Shown: positions 7,932 to 16,772, counted from the stretch's first letter. The stretch is DNA of 64,000 bases from CAVQXR01 sp046330455 (GCA_046330455.1 JAXLSU010000001.1:434001-498000); one strand, 5' to 3'. The notes: generated by a model not told the origin, from the letters alone. Made by a program: numbers and translations.

Positions 7932-9126
7932 CGCGCTGCCGTTCGCCGCGACGGGCGGGGACGCATCCGGGGTGTTCCTCGAGCTCGGCCTCGTCGTGGC
8001 GATCCTCGCGCTGCTCGCCCGGCTCGCCGTTCGGTCGGGCTTCTCGCCGATCCCGCTGTACCTGCTGGCCGGGCTCGTGCTCGGCGCTCTCGACCCGATC
8101 GAGCTCTCTGCACGCTTCATCGAGGTGGGGGCCCAGCTCGGCGTCGTCCTGCTCCTGTTCGCGCTCGGGCTCGAGTACACGGGGGAGGAGCTCGTCGCGA
8201 ACCTGCGCAGCAGCGCGCGGGTGGGTGCTCTCGATCTCGGGCTCAACTTCGCCCCGGGCTTCCTGGCGGGCATCATCATGGGCTGGGGGGCCGTCCCGGC
8301 GCTCCTGCTCGGCGGCGTCACGGTCATCTCGTCGTCCGGGATCGTCGCGAAGGTGCTCACCGATCTCGGACGGCTCGGGAACCGCGAGACGCCGGCGATC
8401 CTCTCGATCCTCGTGATCGAGGATCTCGCACTCGCCTTCTACCTGCCGTTCGTCGCGGTGCTGCTGACCGGCGCCGGGGTCGTCGCCGCGACGGGATCGA
8501 TCGCGATCGCGGTCGGTGCCGCGCTCGGGACGCTCGTCGTCGCGATCCGGCTGGGCCCGCTCCTCTCCCGGGTCGTCTTCAGCCGCTCCGACGAGGTGCT
8601 GCTGCTCTCCGTGCTCGGGATCGTGCTGCTCGTCTCGGGTGCGGCGGAGGGCCTGAACGTCTCGGCTGCAGTGGGTGCGTTCCTCGTCGGGATCGCCGTG
8701 TCCGGACAGGTCGCGTCGCGAACGGCCGAGCTCGTCGCGCCGCTTCGCGACCTCTTCGCGGCCGTGTTCTTCGTCTTCTTCGGCCTCCAGATCGACGTCG
8801 GCGAGCTTCCCGGGGTCGCGCTCGCCGCCGCAGCGCTCGCCGTCGTCACGTCGGCGACGAAGCTCGTGACCGGCTGGTGGGCGGCGAAGCGGGCGGGCGT
8901 GGGCGTCCGGGGCCGCCTGCGGGCCGGCACCGGCCTCGTCGCGCGCGGCGAGTTCTCGATCGTGATCGCCGGGCTCGGGGTCGCCGCCGGCGTCGAGGGC
9001 TCCCTCGGCCCGCTCGCGGCCGCCTACGTGCTGATGCTCGCGATCGCCGGCCCCGTGCTGGCGCGATACGCCGACCACCTCGAGCCGCTCGTCAGTCGAG
9101 GTCGCCGGCGAGCAGCGAGAACATGA
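7924..9126 (+). CDS. CPA2-type cation/H+ antiporter (KhtU/KefB-like)
   Basis: This 400-residue integral membrane protein has about 12 hydrophobic segments and belongs to the monovalent cation:proton antiporter-2 family. Landmarks are PLYLLAGLVLGA near the N-terminus, GVVLLLFALGLEYTGEEL, VISSSGIVAKVLTDLG and the late GLVARGEFSIVIAG. It lacks the C-terminal RCK domains of Kef proteins; the preceding TrkA-C protein supplies that function in trans, as in KhtTU. It starts at GTG 7924 with an 8-bp overlap, so the two are co-translated. It probably exports K+ in exchange for H+. Its last 35 bp overlap the end of a convergent acetyltransferase gene. Confidence 0.86.
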   Translation: MPDALPFAATGGDASGVFLELGLVVAILALLARLAVRSGFSPIPLYLLAGLVLGALDPIELSARFIEVGAQLGVVLLLFALGLEYTGEELVANLRSSARVGALDLGLNFAPGFLAGIIMGWGAVPALLLGGVTVISSSGIVAKVLTDLGRLGNRETPAILSILVIEDLALAFYLPFVAVLLTGAGVVAATGSIAIAVGAALGTLVVAIRLGPLLSRVVFSRSDEVLLLSVLGIVLLVSGAAEGLNVSAAVGAFLVGIAVSGQVASRTAELVAPLRDLFAAVFFVFFGLQIDVGELPGVALAAAALAVVTSATKLVTGWWAAKRAGVGVRGRLRAGTGLVARGEFSIVIAGLGVAAGVEGSLGPLAAAYVLMLAIAGPVLARYADHLEPLVSRGRRRAART

Positions 9127-9634
9127 CGAAGTCCCGCCGCGTCCCCTTGAGCTCGCGATAGCCGCGAAGCAGACCCTCGCGCGAGAAGCCGGCCTTCTCC
9201 GCGACCCGCTGCGAGGCGGCGTTCGCAGGTTCGGCGAGGAGATCGAGTCGGGCGAGACCGAGGTCGGTGAGCGCCCAGCCCGAGACGAGCCGCACGGCCC
9301 GCGTTGCCACGCCCCGGCCACGCGCCTCCCGCCGCATCCAGTACCCGATCTCGCCCGTTCCCTCACCGATCCCGTGGATGCCCGTCGCGCCGAGCACGGC
9401 CTCGTCCGTTGCGTCACAGACGGCGAGCACGATCGCGGTGCCCTCCGTGCGGCCCGCGGACGCCATGGCAAGGAACGCCCTGGCGTCGGCTTCGCTGTAG
9501 TCGTCCGGGACGCGGGTCCAGCGAGGGATCTCCGGATCGCGGCAGGCGGCGACGATGTCGGGGATGTCCTCTGTTCCGAAGGGGCGCAGGGTCACGGTCC
9601 CGTCGCCGAGGGGCGGATCAGGCAGCCGGAGCAT
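9092..9634 (-). CDS. GNAT-family N-acetyltransferase (RimJ/RimL-like)
   Basis: The 180-residue protein has the GNAT fold of the RimJ/RimL branch: the N-terminal LRPFGTEDIPDIVAACRDPEI, the acetyl-CoA-binding block EIGYWMRREARGRGVATRAV and the late LLAEPANAASQRVAEKAGF. It transfers acetyl from acetyl-CoA to a protein N-terminus or a small amine; the target cannot be predicted. Both GTG 9637 and ATG 9634 are possible starts. ATG 9634 is preferred because AGGAGG at 9645-9640 then sits at a normal spacing. The 5' end overlaps the end of the upstream alcohol dehydrogenase gene by 17 bp, indicating one transcript, and the 3' end overlaps the convergent antiporter gene. Confidence 0.85.
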   Translation of the reverse strand: MLRLPDPPLGDGTVTLRPFGTEDIPDIVAACRDPEIPRWTRVPDDYSEADARAFLAMASAGRTEGTAIVLAVCDATDEAVLGATGIHGIGEGTGEIGYWMRREARGRGVATRAVRLVSGWALTDLGLARLDLLAEPANAASQRVAEKAGFSREGLLRGYRELKGTRRDFVMFSLLAGDLD

Positions 9635-10625
9635 CACTGCCTCCTACCGTCAGGACCGCGGCACCTCGGATCCGGCCGGCGCGCAGGTCGGCGAACGCCT
9701 CGTTCGCCCGCGCGAGCGGATACGTCACGACCTCGGTGTGCACGGGGATCCCCGGGGCGAGGGCCATCAGCTCCTCGCCGTCCCGTCGCGTCAGGTTCGC
9801 GACCGACCGGATGCTCCGCTCGCCCCACAGGAGCTCGTAGGGGAACGAGGGAATGTCGGACATGTGGATTCCGGCGCAGACGACCGTGCCTCCGCGTGCG
9901 AGCGCACGCAGGGCCGCCGGGACGAGCTCGCCCACGGGGGCGAAGACGATGGCCGCGTCGAGCTCCTCCGGGCCGGGTGCGAGCGCGTCACCCGCCCACG
10001 CTGCACCGAGCCCCAGGGCGAACGCCTGCGCCTCGTCGTCGTCCGCACGCGTGAAGGCGAACACTCGCCTGCCCTGCGCCCGTGCGATCTGGATCACGAT
10101 GTGTGCCGCGGCGCCGAAGCCGTAGAGCCCGAGCCGCATCGCGTTTCCGGTCATGACGAGCGACCGATAGCCGATCAGGCCGGCGCAGAGCAGCGGGGCC
10201 GCCTCGAGGTCGGAGTAGCCGTCCGGGATCGGGAAGCAGAAGCGGGCGTCTGCGACCGCCCGCTCGGCGAAGCCCCCGTCGAGGTCGTAGCCGGTGAAGC
10301 GCGCGCGCCCACACAGGTTCTCGCGGCCCGAGCTGCAGAAGCGGCAGGTCCCGCACGTCCACCCGAGCCACGGCACGCCGACGCGCGCGCCGGGTGCGAA
10401 CCGGCCGGCCTGCGCGCCCACCTCCTCGACCACGCCGACGATCTGGTGCCCCGGAACGAGGGGGAGCTTCGGGCGCGTCAGCTCACCATCGACCACGTGC
10501 AGGTCGGTTCGGCAGACGCCGCAGGCGCGAACGGCGATCCCTACCTGACCGTCGCCCGGGGTCGGGTCGGGCAGCTCGACCGCCCGGAGCGGGCGTCGCG
10601 GAGCCTCGAGCACCATGGCTCTCAT
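9618..10625 (-). CDS. Zinc-dependent alcohol dehydrogenase
   Basis: The 335-residue medium-chain dehydrogenase/reductase has the catalytic zinc Cys in ACGVCRTDLHV, the GHQIVGVVEEVG block, and four structural zinc cysteines in CGTCRFCSSGRENLC. The Rossmann domain has a GFGAAAHI loop instead of the commoner GGGGLG, but the fold is kept. It oxidises alcohols or reduces aldehydes with NAD(P). It is closest in pattern to AdhA/AdhP-like enzymes with few subfamily residues readable. It is divergent from ftsH (113-bp shared promoter region) and co-transcribed with the acetyltransferase downstream. Confidence 0.87.
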   Translation of the reverse strand: MRAMVLEAPRRPLRAVELPDPTPGDGQVGIAVRACGVCRTDLHVVDGELTRPKLPLVPGHQIVGVVEEVGAQAGRFAPGARVGVPWLGWTCGTCRFCSSGRENLCGRARFTGYDLDGGFAERAVADARFCFPIPDGYSDLEAAPLLCAGLIGYRSLVMTGNAMRLGLYGFGAAAHIVIQIARAQGRRVFAFTRADDDEAQAFALGLGAAWAGDALAPGPEELDAAIVFAPVGELVPAALRALARGGTVVCAGIHMSDIPSFPYELLWGERSIRSVANLTRRDGEELMALAPGIPVHTEVVTYPLARANEAFADLRAGRIRGAAVLTVGGSDAPAA

Positions 10626-10738
10626 CGCGTAGAGCGTAGGCTATGAGCGGGCGGCTTAACCGTCGCTTAGCAGGAAACGTCGGCTTGTCGCCGATGTGAG
10701 GAATGAGTGCAAGGCACACTTGCGTTGAAAGGAGGGGA

Positions 10739-12715
10739 ATGAAGGGCATGCCGAACACCCGGATCCTGCTGGCCATCCTGGTCTCGGTCCTCGTGATCGG
10801 CTTCGTCGCGACGTCCTTCCGCAGCTCCGGCGACAGCGAGGGCCTCTCCTACAGCGAGCTGATCACCCAGATCGAGACGGTACCGGCGACGATCGAGCAG
10901 CTCACGTTCGATCCGCGCGCCCAGTCGATCGCCGTGCAGTACAAGGACGGGAAGACCGCCAAGGTCTACTACCCGAGCCCGGAGGCGCAGATCGCGCTCC
11001 AGAACCAGCTCGAGGGGGCCGGGATCACGTTCGACTCCAAGGGCACGGGCAGCTCGGTCTTCTCGCAGGTCCTCTTCCTGCTGCTTCCGTTCCTGCTCAT
11101 CTTCGGGATCTTCATCCTGCTGATGCGCCGCTCGCAGGGCGGCGCGTCGGGGGCGTTCAGCTTCGGCAAGAGCCGCGCCCGGCGTGTCTCGCCCGACCAG
11201 CCCAAGGTGTCGTTCAAGGACGTCGCCGGCGCCGACGAGGCGGTCGAGGAGCTGCACGAGATCAAGGAGTTCCTCGCGAACCCGGCGAAGTTTCGCGCGC
11301 TCGGAGCGCGCATCCCCAAGGGCGTCCTGCTGGCCGGCCCTCCCGGTACCGGCAAGACGCTTCTCGCCCGCGCCGTCGCGGGCGAGGCCGGCGTCCCGTT
11401 CTTCTCGATCTCGGGGTCGGACTTCGTGGAGATGTTCGTCGGCGTCGGCGCGAGCCGCGTACGCGACCTCTTCGCCCAGGCCAAGGCAACGGCGCCCGCG
11501 ATCGTCTTCATCGACGAGATCGACGCCGTCGGGCGCCACCGCGGCGCCGGCCTCGGCGGCGGCCACGACGAGCGCGAGCAGACGCTGAACCAGCTCCTCG
11601 TCGAGATGGACGGGTTCGAGCCGAAGGACACGGTGATCGTGATCGCGGCCACGAACCGGCCCGACGTGCTCGATCCGGCGCTCCTGCGGCCCGGCCGCTT
11701 CGACCGGCAGGTCATCGTCGATCGCCCCGACCGGGCCGGACGCAGGGCCATCCTCGCCGTCCACAGCAAGTCGAAGCCCCTCGTGCCCTCCGTCGACCTC
11801 GACGCCCTCGCCGCCGGCACGCCCGGCTTCACCGGCGCCGACCTCGCCAACCTCGTGAACGAGGCGGCGCTCCTCTCGGCCCGGCGCGGCAACAAGGCGA
11901 TCGGGATGCCCGAGCTCGAGGAGGGGATCATCCGGATCGTCGCCGGCCCGGAGCGCAAGACGCGCCTGCTCTCGGAGGAGGAGCGCGCGATCACCGCCTA
12001 CCACGAGATCGGCCACGCGCTCGTCGGGCACTTCCTCGAGCACTGCGACCCGGTCCACAAGATCTCGATCATCAGCCGCGGCCGTGCGCTCGGCTTCACG
12101 ATCGCGCTGCCCCGCGAGGACAAGTTCCTCCAGACGCGGGCAGCGCTCATGGACCAGATGGCGATGATGCTCGGCGGCCGTGTCGCCGAGGAGCTCGTGT
12201 TCGGCGAGGTGACGACGGGCGCGGCGAACGACATCGAGCGCGTCACGCAGACCGCGAAGCAGATGATCATGCGGTTCGGCATGTCCGAGCGCCTCGGTCC
12301 GCGCGTGCTCGGCCGCGACCACGGGATGCCGTTCCTCGGCCGCGACTTCGGCGCCGAGCCCGACTACTCCGACGAGGTCGCGCGCGAGATCGACACGGAG
12401 ATCCGGCGGCTGATCGAGGTCGCGCACGATCGGGCCCGCCAGGTCCTCACGGAGCATTCGGAGGAGATGCACCAGCTCTCGAAGCTCCTGATCGAGTACG
12501 AGACGATCGACAAGGATCAGTTCGAGCGCCTGCTCGCCGGCGAGCCTCCGGACGACGTCTTCCCTCCCCCCGTGCAGGCCGAGCCGGAGCCCGAGGAGAA
12601 GCCGGAGCAGGAGCCGGCTCCCCGGCCCGCGCCCGCGTTCCGTCCGCACCCCGCGCCGGGCACGCTCGCGGCGCCGCCTCCGCCGGACGGCCCGCCGGGC
12701 GGCCTCACGTCGTAG
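10739..12715 (+). CDS. ftsH: ATP-dependent zinc metalloprotease FtsH
   Basis: The 658-residue protein has an N-terminal membrane segment (about 6-22), a short periplasmic domain, a second membrane segment (about 105-125), an AAA+ domain with Walker A GPPGTGKT near residue 200 and Walker B FIDEIDAV, and an M41 protease domain with the zinc site HEIGH near residue 422. FtsH extracts and degrades damaged or regulated membrane proteins. The tail after about 600 is proline-rich and variable, as in other actinobacterial FtsH proteins. ATG 10739 follows AAGGAGG closely; ATG 10748 is an alternative. The last 11 bp overlap a convergent cupin gene. Confidence 0.96.
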   Translation: MKGMPNTRILLAILVSVLVIGFVATSFRSSGDSEGLSYSELITQIETVPATIEQLTFDPRAQSIAVQYKDGKTAKVYYPSPEAQIALQNQLEGAGITFDSKGTGSSVFSQVLFLLLPFLLIFGIFILLMRRSQGGASGAFSFGKSRARRVSPDQPKVSFKDVAGADEAVEELHEIKEFLANPAKFRALGARIPKGVLLAGPPGTGKTLLARAVAGEAGVPFFSISGSDFVEMFVGVGASRVRDLFAQAKATAPAIVFIDEIDAVGRHRGAGLGGGHDEREQTLNQLLVEMDGFEPKDTVIVIAATNRPDVLDPALLRPGRFDRQVIVDRPDRAGRRAILAVHSKSKPLVPSVDLDALAAGTPGFTGADLANLVNEAALLSARRGNKAIGMPELEEGIIRIVAGPERKTRLLSEEERAITAYHEIGHALVGHFLEHCDPVHKISIISRGRALGFTIALPREDKFLQTRAALMDQMAMMLGGRVAEELVFGEVTTGAANDIERVTQTAKQMIMRFGMSERLGPRVLGRDHGMPFLGRDFGAEPDYSDEVAREIDTEIRRLIEVAHDRARQVLTEHSEEMHQLSKLLIEYETIDKDQFERLLAGEPPDDVFPPPVQAEPEPEEKPEQEPAPRPAPAFRPHPAPGTLAAPPPPDGPPGGLTS

Positions 12716-13082
12716 CCGGCCCGGCTCCGAACCGCCCGAGCTGCAGGCCGGGTCGACGGAGGTGCGCGGTCAGGTAGCGGATCCCGGTCTCGCCCGCGTG
12801 GAACGCCCGTCGCGTCCCCTTCGGGATCACGCACGCCGCCGGAGCCGCGACCGCGACGCTCACGCCGTCCACGGTGAGCGTCCCGGTGCCCGCGAGGACG
12901 ACGACGAGGACGTCGCGCTCCTCGTTGACGTGCTCGGCGACGCCGGCGCCGGGCGGCCAGGCGAGCAGCGTGGCATTCAGATCCTCGCTGGCGATACCCC
13001 AGAGGGGGCCGGCTCCGTCGCCCGCAGAGAGGTCGACGGCCTCGAGCTGCGAGCTCGGCTCTTCTGCGGGGGGATCGGGCAT
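12705..13082 (-). CDS. Cupin-domain protein
   Basis: The 125-residue protein is a single small beta-barrel cupin. The first cupin motif region is PPGAGVAEHVNEERDVLVVVLAGTGTLTVDG, and the second is AAPAACVIPKGTRRAFHAGETGIRYL. The usual two-histidine plus glutamate metal site is partly visible (H in EHVNEE, H in AFHAG), so it may bind a metal. Cupins of this size act as sensors, isomerases or dioxygenases; nothing here picks one. It converges on ftsH with an 11-bp overlap and is divergent from the HdeD-like gene. Confidence 0.75.
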   Translation of the reverse strand: MPDPPAEEPSSQLEAVDLSAGDGAGPLWGIASEDLNATLLAWPPGAGVAEHVNEERDVLVVVLAGTGTLTVDGVSVAVAAPAACVIPKGTRRAFHAGETGIRYLTAHLRRPGLQLGRFGAGPATT

Positions 13083-13145
13083 GGGCTCGTGCAGTATCGC
13101 TCCCGGGCGAGAGGAGGCGTCGAGCCCCGGCGGTAGAGTGGGGGC

Positions 13146-13718
13146 GTGACCGCACTACCCCCGCAGGGCGATCCCCTCCGTGAGCTCCTCGCGACGGTCG
13201 CCCGTCTCTGGTGGCTCTACCTGATCACGGGGATCCTGCTGCTCGTCCTCGGCTTCGTCGTGCTCTCCTACGACGCGAAGTCGCTGGCGATGACCTCGAT
13301 CCTGATCGGTGTCTCGTTTCTCGTGACCGGTATGGGCTGGCTCGTGACGGGCCTGACCATGGACGAGGGGAAGGGGTGGGTGATCACCGGCGGCATCCTC
13401 GGGCTCGTTGCCGGGATCGTTGCCTTCGTGTATCCGGGCGAGACGTTGCTCGCGCTCGCGCTGATCGTCGGCTGGTACCTGCTCGTCGCGGGCATCGTCG
13501 AGGTCGTCCAGTCGTTTCTCCATCGCGATCGCGAGCTCTGGTGGCTCGGGCTCGTCACGGGCATCGTGATGCTCGGGCTCGGTGCCTGGGCGGTACGGGA
13601 GGACGACCGTTCGGTGCTGCTCCTCGTCACGATCGTCGGTGTCTTCTGCGTGCTCCGTGGAATCCGCGATCTGATCACGGCCTTCGCGCTGCGGCACGTG
13701 CGGAACCAGCTCGTCTAG
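13146..13718 (+). CDS. HdeD-family (DUF308) membrane protein
   Basis: The 190-residue protein has six evenly spaced hydrophobic helices in three similar pairs (for example YLITGILLLVLGFVVL, GGILGLVAGIVAFVYPGETLLAL and LVTGIVMLGLGAWAV). This is the layout of HdeD/DUF308 proteins, which in enteric bacteria are linked to acid resistance. The PGET motif after the fourth helix is typical of the family. The start is GTG 13146. Its molecular role is unknown in actinobacteria. It is followed after 16 nt by a flavin-dependent oxidoreductase and may share its transcript. Confidence 0.82.
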   Translation: MTALPPQGDPLRELLATVARLWWLYLITGILLLVLGFVVLSYDAKSLAMTSILIGVSFLVTGMGWLVTGLTMDEGKGWVITGGILGLVAGIVAFVYPGETLLALALIVGWYLLVAGIVEVVQSFLHRDRELWWLGLVTGIVMLGLGAWAVREDDRSVLLLVTIVGVFCVLRGIRDLITAFALRHVRNQLV

Positions 13719-13734
13719 CCAGTACGATCTGCGC

Positions 13735-14763
13735 GTGCAGGTCGGGCTCGGGTCGATCACGTGCCAGCAGGCTCCCGGCGACCTGCGTAGCGACGTCGAG
13801 CGGTACCGGGACGCGGTCGCGCTCGCGGTCGAGGCCGAGCGTCTCGGGTTCGACTCGGTGTGGCTCTCGGAGCACCACTTTCTCGACGACGGCTACCTGC
13901 CGTCGCTGCTGCCCTTCGCGGCGGCGATCGCCGCCCGAACCGAGCGGATCGCGATCGGTACCGACGTGCTCCTCGCACCGCTACACGAGCCGATCCGGCT
14001 CGCCGAGGACGCCGCCGTCGTCGACCTGCTTTCGAATGGGCGGCTCGTGCTCGGGCTGGCCCAGGGTTGGCGGCGGTTCGAGTTCGAGGGGCTGAACGTG
14101 CCGTTCCGCGGCCGCCACGTCCGCTTCGAGGAGACGATCGAGGTGCTGCGCCAGGCCTGGGGGCCCGGGCTCGTCACGGGCGGCGAGACCCTCCGCTATC
14201 CGGAGGTGTCGGTCACGCCGAAGCCGGCGAGGGCCGGTGGGCCGCCGCTCTGGATCGGGGCGATGCTCGAGCCGGCCGTGCGACGTGCGGCCCGGATCGG
14301 CGACGGGTTCGTCGCGAACTGGTGCCGCCCGGCAGAGCTCGCCCGCTGGTCGGGGTGGATTCGCGACGAGGCGCTCGCGGCGGGCCGCGACCTGTCGGGG
14401 TTCGTGTTCGCGCCGGTGATCCCGTTCTGGGTGAACGACCGCGACGACGAGTGGCCGCTGATCAGGGACGCCGTCTGGCAGTACGTCTGGAAGTACGACG
14501 ACATGGCGCGCATGCGCGGCCGCACGGGGCCGCCGCCCGCCCCCCCGCCGCTGACCCCCGAGCGCGAGGAGGAGCTGCGGGCGATGGTGATCATGGGCCC
14601 GGCCGACGAGCTCGTGACCCGCCTGCGCGACTACGAGGCCGCGTGCGGCGGCGAGCTGCACGTGATCGCCGACCTGCTCCTGCCCTCGCTCGACCCGGGC
14701 CTGCTGCGAGACCAGCTCGCCCGGGTGTCCGAGACGCTGCTCCCGCAGCTGCGGGCGGGATGA
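13735..14763 (+). CDS. LLM-class (luciferase-like) flavin-dependent oxidoreductase
   Basis: The 342-residue protein is a bacterial-luciferase-like (beta/alpha)8 monooxygenase. Landmarks are the N-terminal ALAVEAERLGFDSVWLSEHHF, IGTDVLLAPLHEPIRLAEDAAVVDLLSNGRLVLGLAQGW, and the central RGRHVRFEETIEVLRQAW with PPLWIGA. These enzymes use FMNH2 or F420H2; the cofactor cannot be decided here. The GTG at 13735 starts directly at the first beta strand. The gene ends in codons GCG GGA TGA that form part of a GTAG-type palindromic repeat (14753-14777), so its stop codon lies inside the repeat. Confidence 0.87.
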   Translation: MQVGLGSITCQQAPGDLRSDVERYRDAVALAVEAERLGFDSVWLSEHHFLDDGYLPSLLPFAAAIAARTERIAIGTDVLLAPLHEPIRLAEDAAVVDLLSNGRLVLGLAQGWRRFEFEGLNVPFRGRHVRFEETIEVLRQAWGPGLVTGGETLRYPEVSVTPKPARAGGPPLWIGAMLEPAVRRAARIGDGFVANWCRPAELARWSGWIRDEALAAGRDLSGFVFAPVIPFWVNDRDDEWPLIRDAVWQYVWKYDDMARMRGRTGPPPAPPPLTPEREEELRAMVIMGPADELVTRLRDYEAACGGELHVIADLLLPSLDPGLLRDQLARVSETLLPQLRAG

Positions 14764-14864
14764 GATCCCGCCCCTACGGTCGGGTTGGCGGGACGGTGCC
14801 GGGCGGGACGAGGTCTCGGCCCTACCCTTCGGGAAGTCGTAGGGGCCGGATCTCATCCGGCCCG
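14753..14864. repeat. REP-like palindrome cluster: forward copy, degenerate copy, inverted copy
   Basis: A forward copy at 14753-14777 reads GGGCGGGATGAGATCCCG then CCCCTAC. A decayed forward copy lies at 14801-14825, and an inverted copy that begins GTAGGGG and has the CCGGAT variant lies at 14839-14864. The CTAC and GTAG ends face inward, the arrangement of REP pairs (REPINs). The first copy contains the stop codon of the upstream oxidoreductase. The inverted copy ends 1 nt before the stop codon of the small reverse-strand gene. The locus could also act as a transcription terminator between the two convergent genes. Confidence 0.85.
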
Positions 14865-14865
14865 C

Positions 14866-15153
14866 TCACATGACGTACGGCAGGCCGTTCCAGTAGGCGG
14901 AGACGTGCTTGCGCCAGATTCCCCGGAGCACGAGATGGAGCTCCTCGGGCAGCTTGCGCTGCACCCCGATGGAGAGATAGAGCTCGATCCCGTCAGCCGG
15001 CACGCGGCTGAAGTCGCGTTTCCTGTCGGGCTCGGTCGATGCCCGCAGGATCACGGGACAGGTCGCTCAGCCGGCCTTCTGGAGCCAGACGAAGAGCTGC
15101 CCGCCCCGCTCGGCGATGAAGTCGAGCGCTTCCTGGGTGGCAACGAGTCTCAT
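14866..15153 (-). CDS. Small protein gene with in-frame TGA (possible selenoprotein, or a broken gene)
   Basis: From ATG 15153 the reverse strand encodes 28 residues, MRLVATQEALDFIAERGGQL then FVWLQKAG, and then a TGA at 15069-15067. The same frame continues without a stop for 66 more residues to a TGA at 14868-14866, ending HVSAYWNGLPYVM. Both halves look like ordinary protein and together give one 95-residue product if the TGA is read. The residue after the TGA is followed by A-T-C, so a selenocysteine there would form a UxxC redox motif. A 21-nt hairpin with an unpaired U starts 6 nt after the TGA. Alternatives are a nonsense-mutated gene or translation of only the downstream part (GTG 15054). 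No Shine-Dalgarno sequence and no sel genes are seen. I do not recognise a family with certainty. Confidence 0.5.
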
Positions 15154-15263
15154 CGCTCGCACCGTACCACCGCGGCAACGGCGCCCGCGGGTGATCGGGC
15201 GGCTCGGCAGGCCGCGGCGCGTACGGGAGCGGCCCGGAGGACGGCGCTGGCGGCTCTCGCTCT

Positions 15264-16739
15264 ATGATCGGCGGGAGTTACCTGGAGCCCGTCCTGAGCT
15301 TCCTTCCCCCAACCGTCACCCCCGGTCTCGCCCCGCCCTGGTGGCTCGACGAGGCGCTCGCCGCCGAGGGCGGGAGCGACGAGGAACGGGCCGCCGAGGC
15401 CCCGACGCTCGAGGGGGAGCTCGCGGTCGACGTCGCCGTGATCGGCGGCGGCTACACGGGGCTCTGGACGGCGCTCGCACTCCGGGAGCGCGAGCCCTCG
15501 CTGTCGATCGCGGTGCTCGAGCAGGAGATCGTCGGCTGGGGGCCGAGCGGGCGCAACGGGGGGTTCGTACACGGCTTCTGGACGCAGCTCGCCTCGCTGC
15601 GAGAGATGCTGGGCGATGCGGATGCGCTGCGGCTCGCCCGGGCAGGCTCGGGGATCATCCCCGCGATCCGGACGCTGTGCGAGCGCCGCGGAGCCGACGT
15701 CTGGCTCCGGGAGGGCGGCTACCTGAAGGTCTCCGCGGCCGCGGCCCAGGATGCCGGTCTCGAGCGCCTGCTCACCGCCATGCGCGAGCTCGGCGTCGAG
15801 GATCAGGCCGTGCCACTGTCCCGGGAGGAAGTCGCCGAACGGGTCCGCTCGGCGCGGTTCCGCCACGGTGTCTGGCTGCCCGAGTGCGCGACGGTCCAGC
15901 CCGCGCGGCTCGCCCGCGCGCTGCGGTCTGCTGCGCTCGCCGACGGGATCGCCGTGCACGAGCGGACGAGGGTCGTGAAGCTCGAGCAGGGCGATCCCAA
16001 CGTGCTCGAGACACCCGCGGGCCGTGTTCGCGCGCGGGACGTCGTGGTCGCCACGAACGCCTGGATGACGGGGTGGGGGCCCGTGAAGCGATACCTGACC
16101 AACTTCGGCAGCTACGTCGTCCTCACCGAGCCGGTTCCGGAGCTGCTCGAGCTGATCGGCTGGACGGGAGACGAGGCGATCTCCGACGGGCGGATGTTCA
16201 TCCACTATTTCCGCACGACGAACGACGGCCGCGTGCTCATGGGCAGCGGCTCGGGCCCGATCGGGTTCGGGGGAGCGGTCGACTGCCGCTTCACGGCCGA
16301 CGTCCCCACCGCGGCCCGCGCGGAGCTCGGCCTGCGGAAGCTCCTTCCCGGCCTGGCGCCGGCCCGGGTGACGCATGCGTGGGGAGGGCCGATCGACGTG
16401 TCCTCCGACCACCAGCCGTTCTACGGCACGGTGCCGGGCGCACGGATCCACTACGGCGTCGGCTACTCCGGCCACGGCGTCGGGCCTGCGTGGGTCGGCG
16501 GCCAGATCCTCGCGTCGCTCGTTCTCCGTGCCGACGACGAGTGGACGTCGCTGCCGCTCGTGACGCGGAAGGTGCCGAAGCTCCCGCCCGAGCCGATCAG
16601 GGGCGTCGGCGGCGCCCTCGTGCGCGCGGCGATCCTCGCCTGCGAGGAGCGGGAGGAGGACGGCCTCCGTGTGCCCGTGGCCGCCCGTGCCGTTGCCTCG
16701 CTCCCCCGCCTGTTCGGCCTTCGGATCGGGACGCGGTAG
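15264..16739 (+). CDS. FAD-dependent amine oxidoreductase (PuuB-like, DAO family)
   Basis: The 491-residue protein is a D-amino-acid-oxidase-fold flavoenzyme. The dinucleotide-binding motif VAVIGGGYTGLWTAL follows an extension of about 50 residues with PPWWLDEAL, and then come VGWGPSGRNGGFVHGFW and the C-terminal SDHQPFYGTVPG and YGVGYSGHGVGPAWVGG. This layout matches gamma-glutamylputrescine oxidase (PuuB) and related amine oxidases that oxidise a primary amine to an aldehyde. Its place directly before a PotABCD-type transporter and an omega-aminotransferase supports an amine substrate, probably a polyamine or conjugate. The absence of a gamma-glutamylputrescine synthetase in the window leaves the exact substrate open. 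Confidence 0.82.
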   Translation: MIGGSYLEPVLSFLPPTVTPGLAPPWWLDEALAAEGGSDEERAAEAPTLEGELAVDVAVIGGGYTGLWTALALREREPSLSIAVLEQEIVGWGPSGRNGGFVHGFWTQLASLREMLGDADALRLARAGSGIIPAIRTLCERRGADVWLREGGYLKVSAAAAQDAGLERLLTAMRELGVEDQAVPLSREEVAERVRSARFRHGVWLPECATVQPARLARALRSAALADGIAVHERTRVVKLEQGDPNVLETPAGRVRARDVVVATNAWMTGWGPVKRYLTNFGSYVVLTEPVPELLELIGWTGDEAISDGRMFIHYFRTTNDGRVLMGSGSGPIGFGGAVDCRFTADVPTAARAELGLRKLLPGLAPARVTHAWGGPIDVSSDHQPFYGTVPGARIHYGVGYSGHGVGPAWVGGQILASLVLRADDEWTSLPLVTRKVPKLPPEPIRGVGGALVRAAILACEEREEDGLRVPVAARAVASLPRLFGLRIGTR

Positions 16740-16747
16740 GGCGGCCG

Positions 16748-16767
16748 GCCTCGCTGTCCGGCGAGGC
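16748..16767 (+). terminator. Weak hairpin after the amine oxidase gene
   Basis: GCCTCGC (16748-16754) pairs with GCGAGGC (16761-16767) around a 6-nt loop, 8 nt after the stop of the oxidase. There is no U tract, so it is only terminator-like. Confidence 0.35.
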
Positions 16768-16772
16768 TATCT

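Noticed and set aside
14993..15178. A 61-codon reverse frame overlapping the small TGA-containing gene
   Set aside because: It is Arg/Ala-rich with no protein-like pattern and lies in a different frame from the likely coding sequence.
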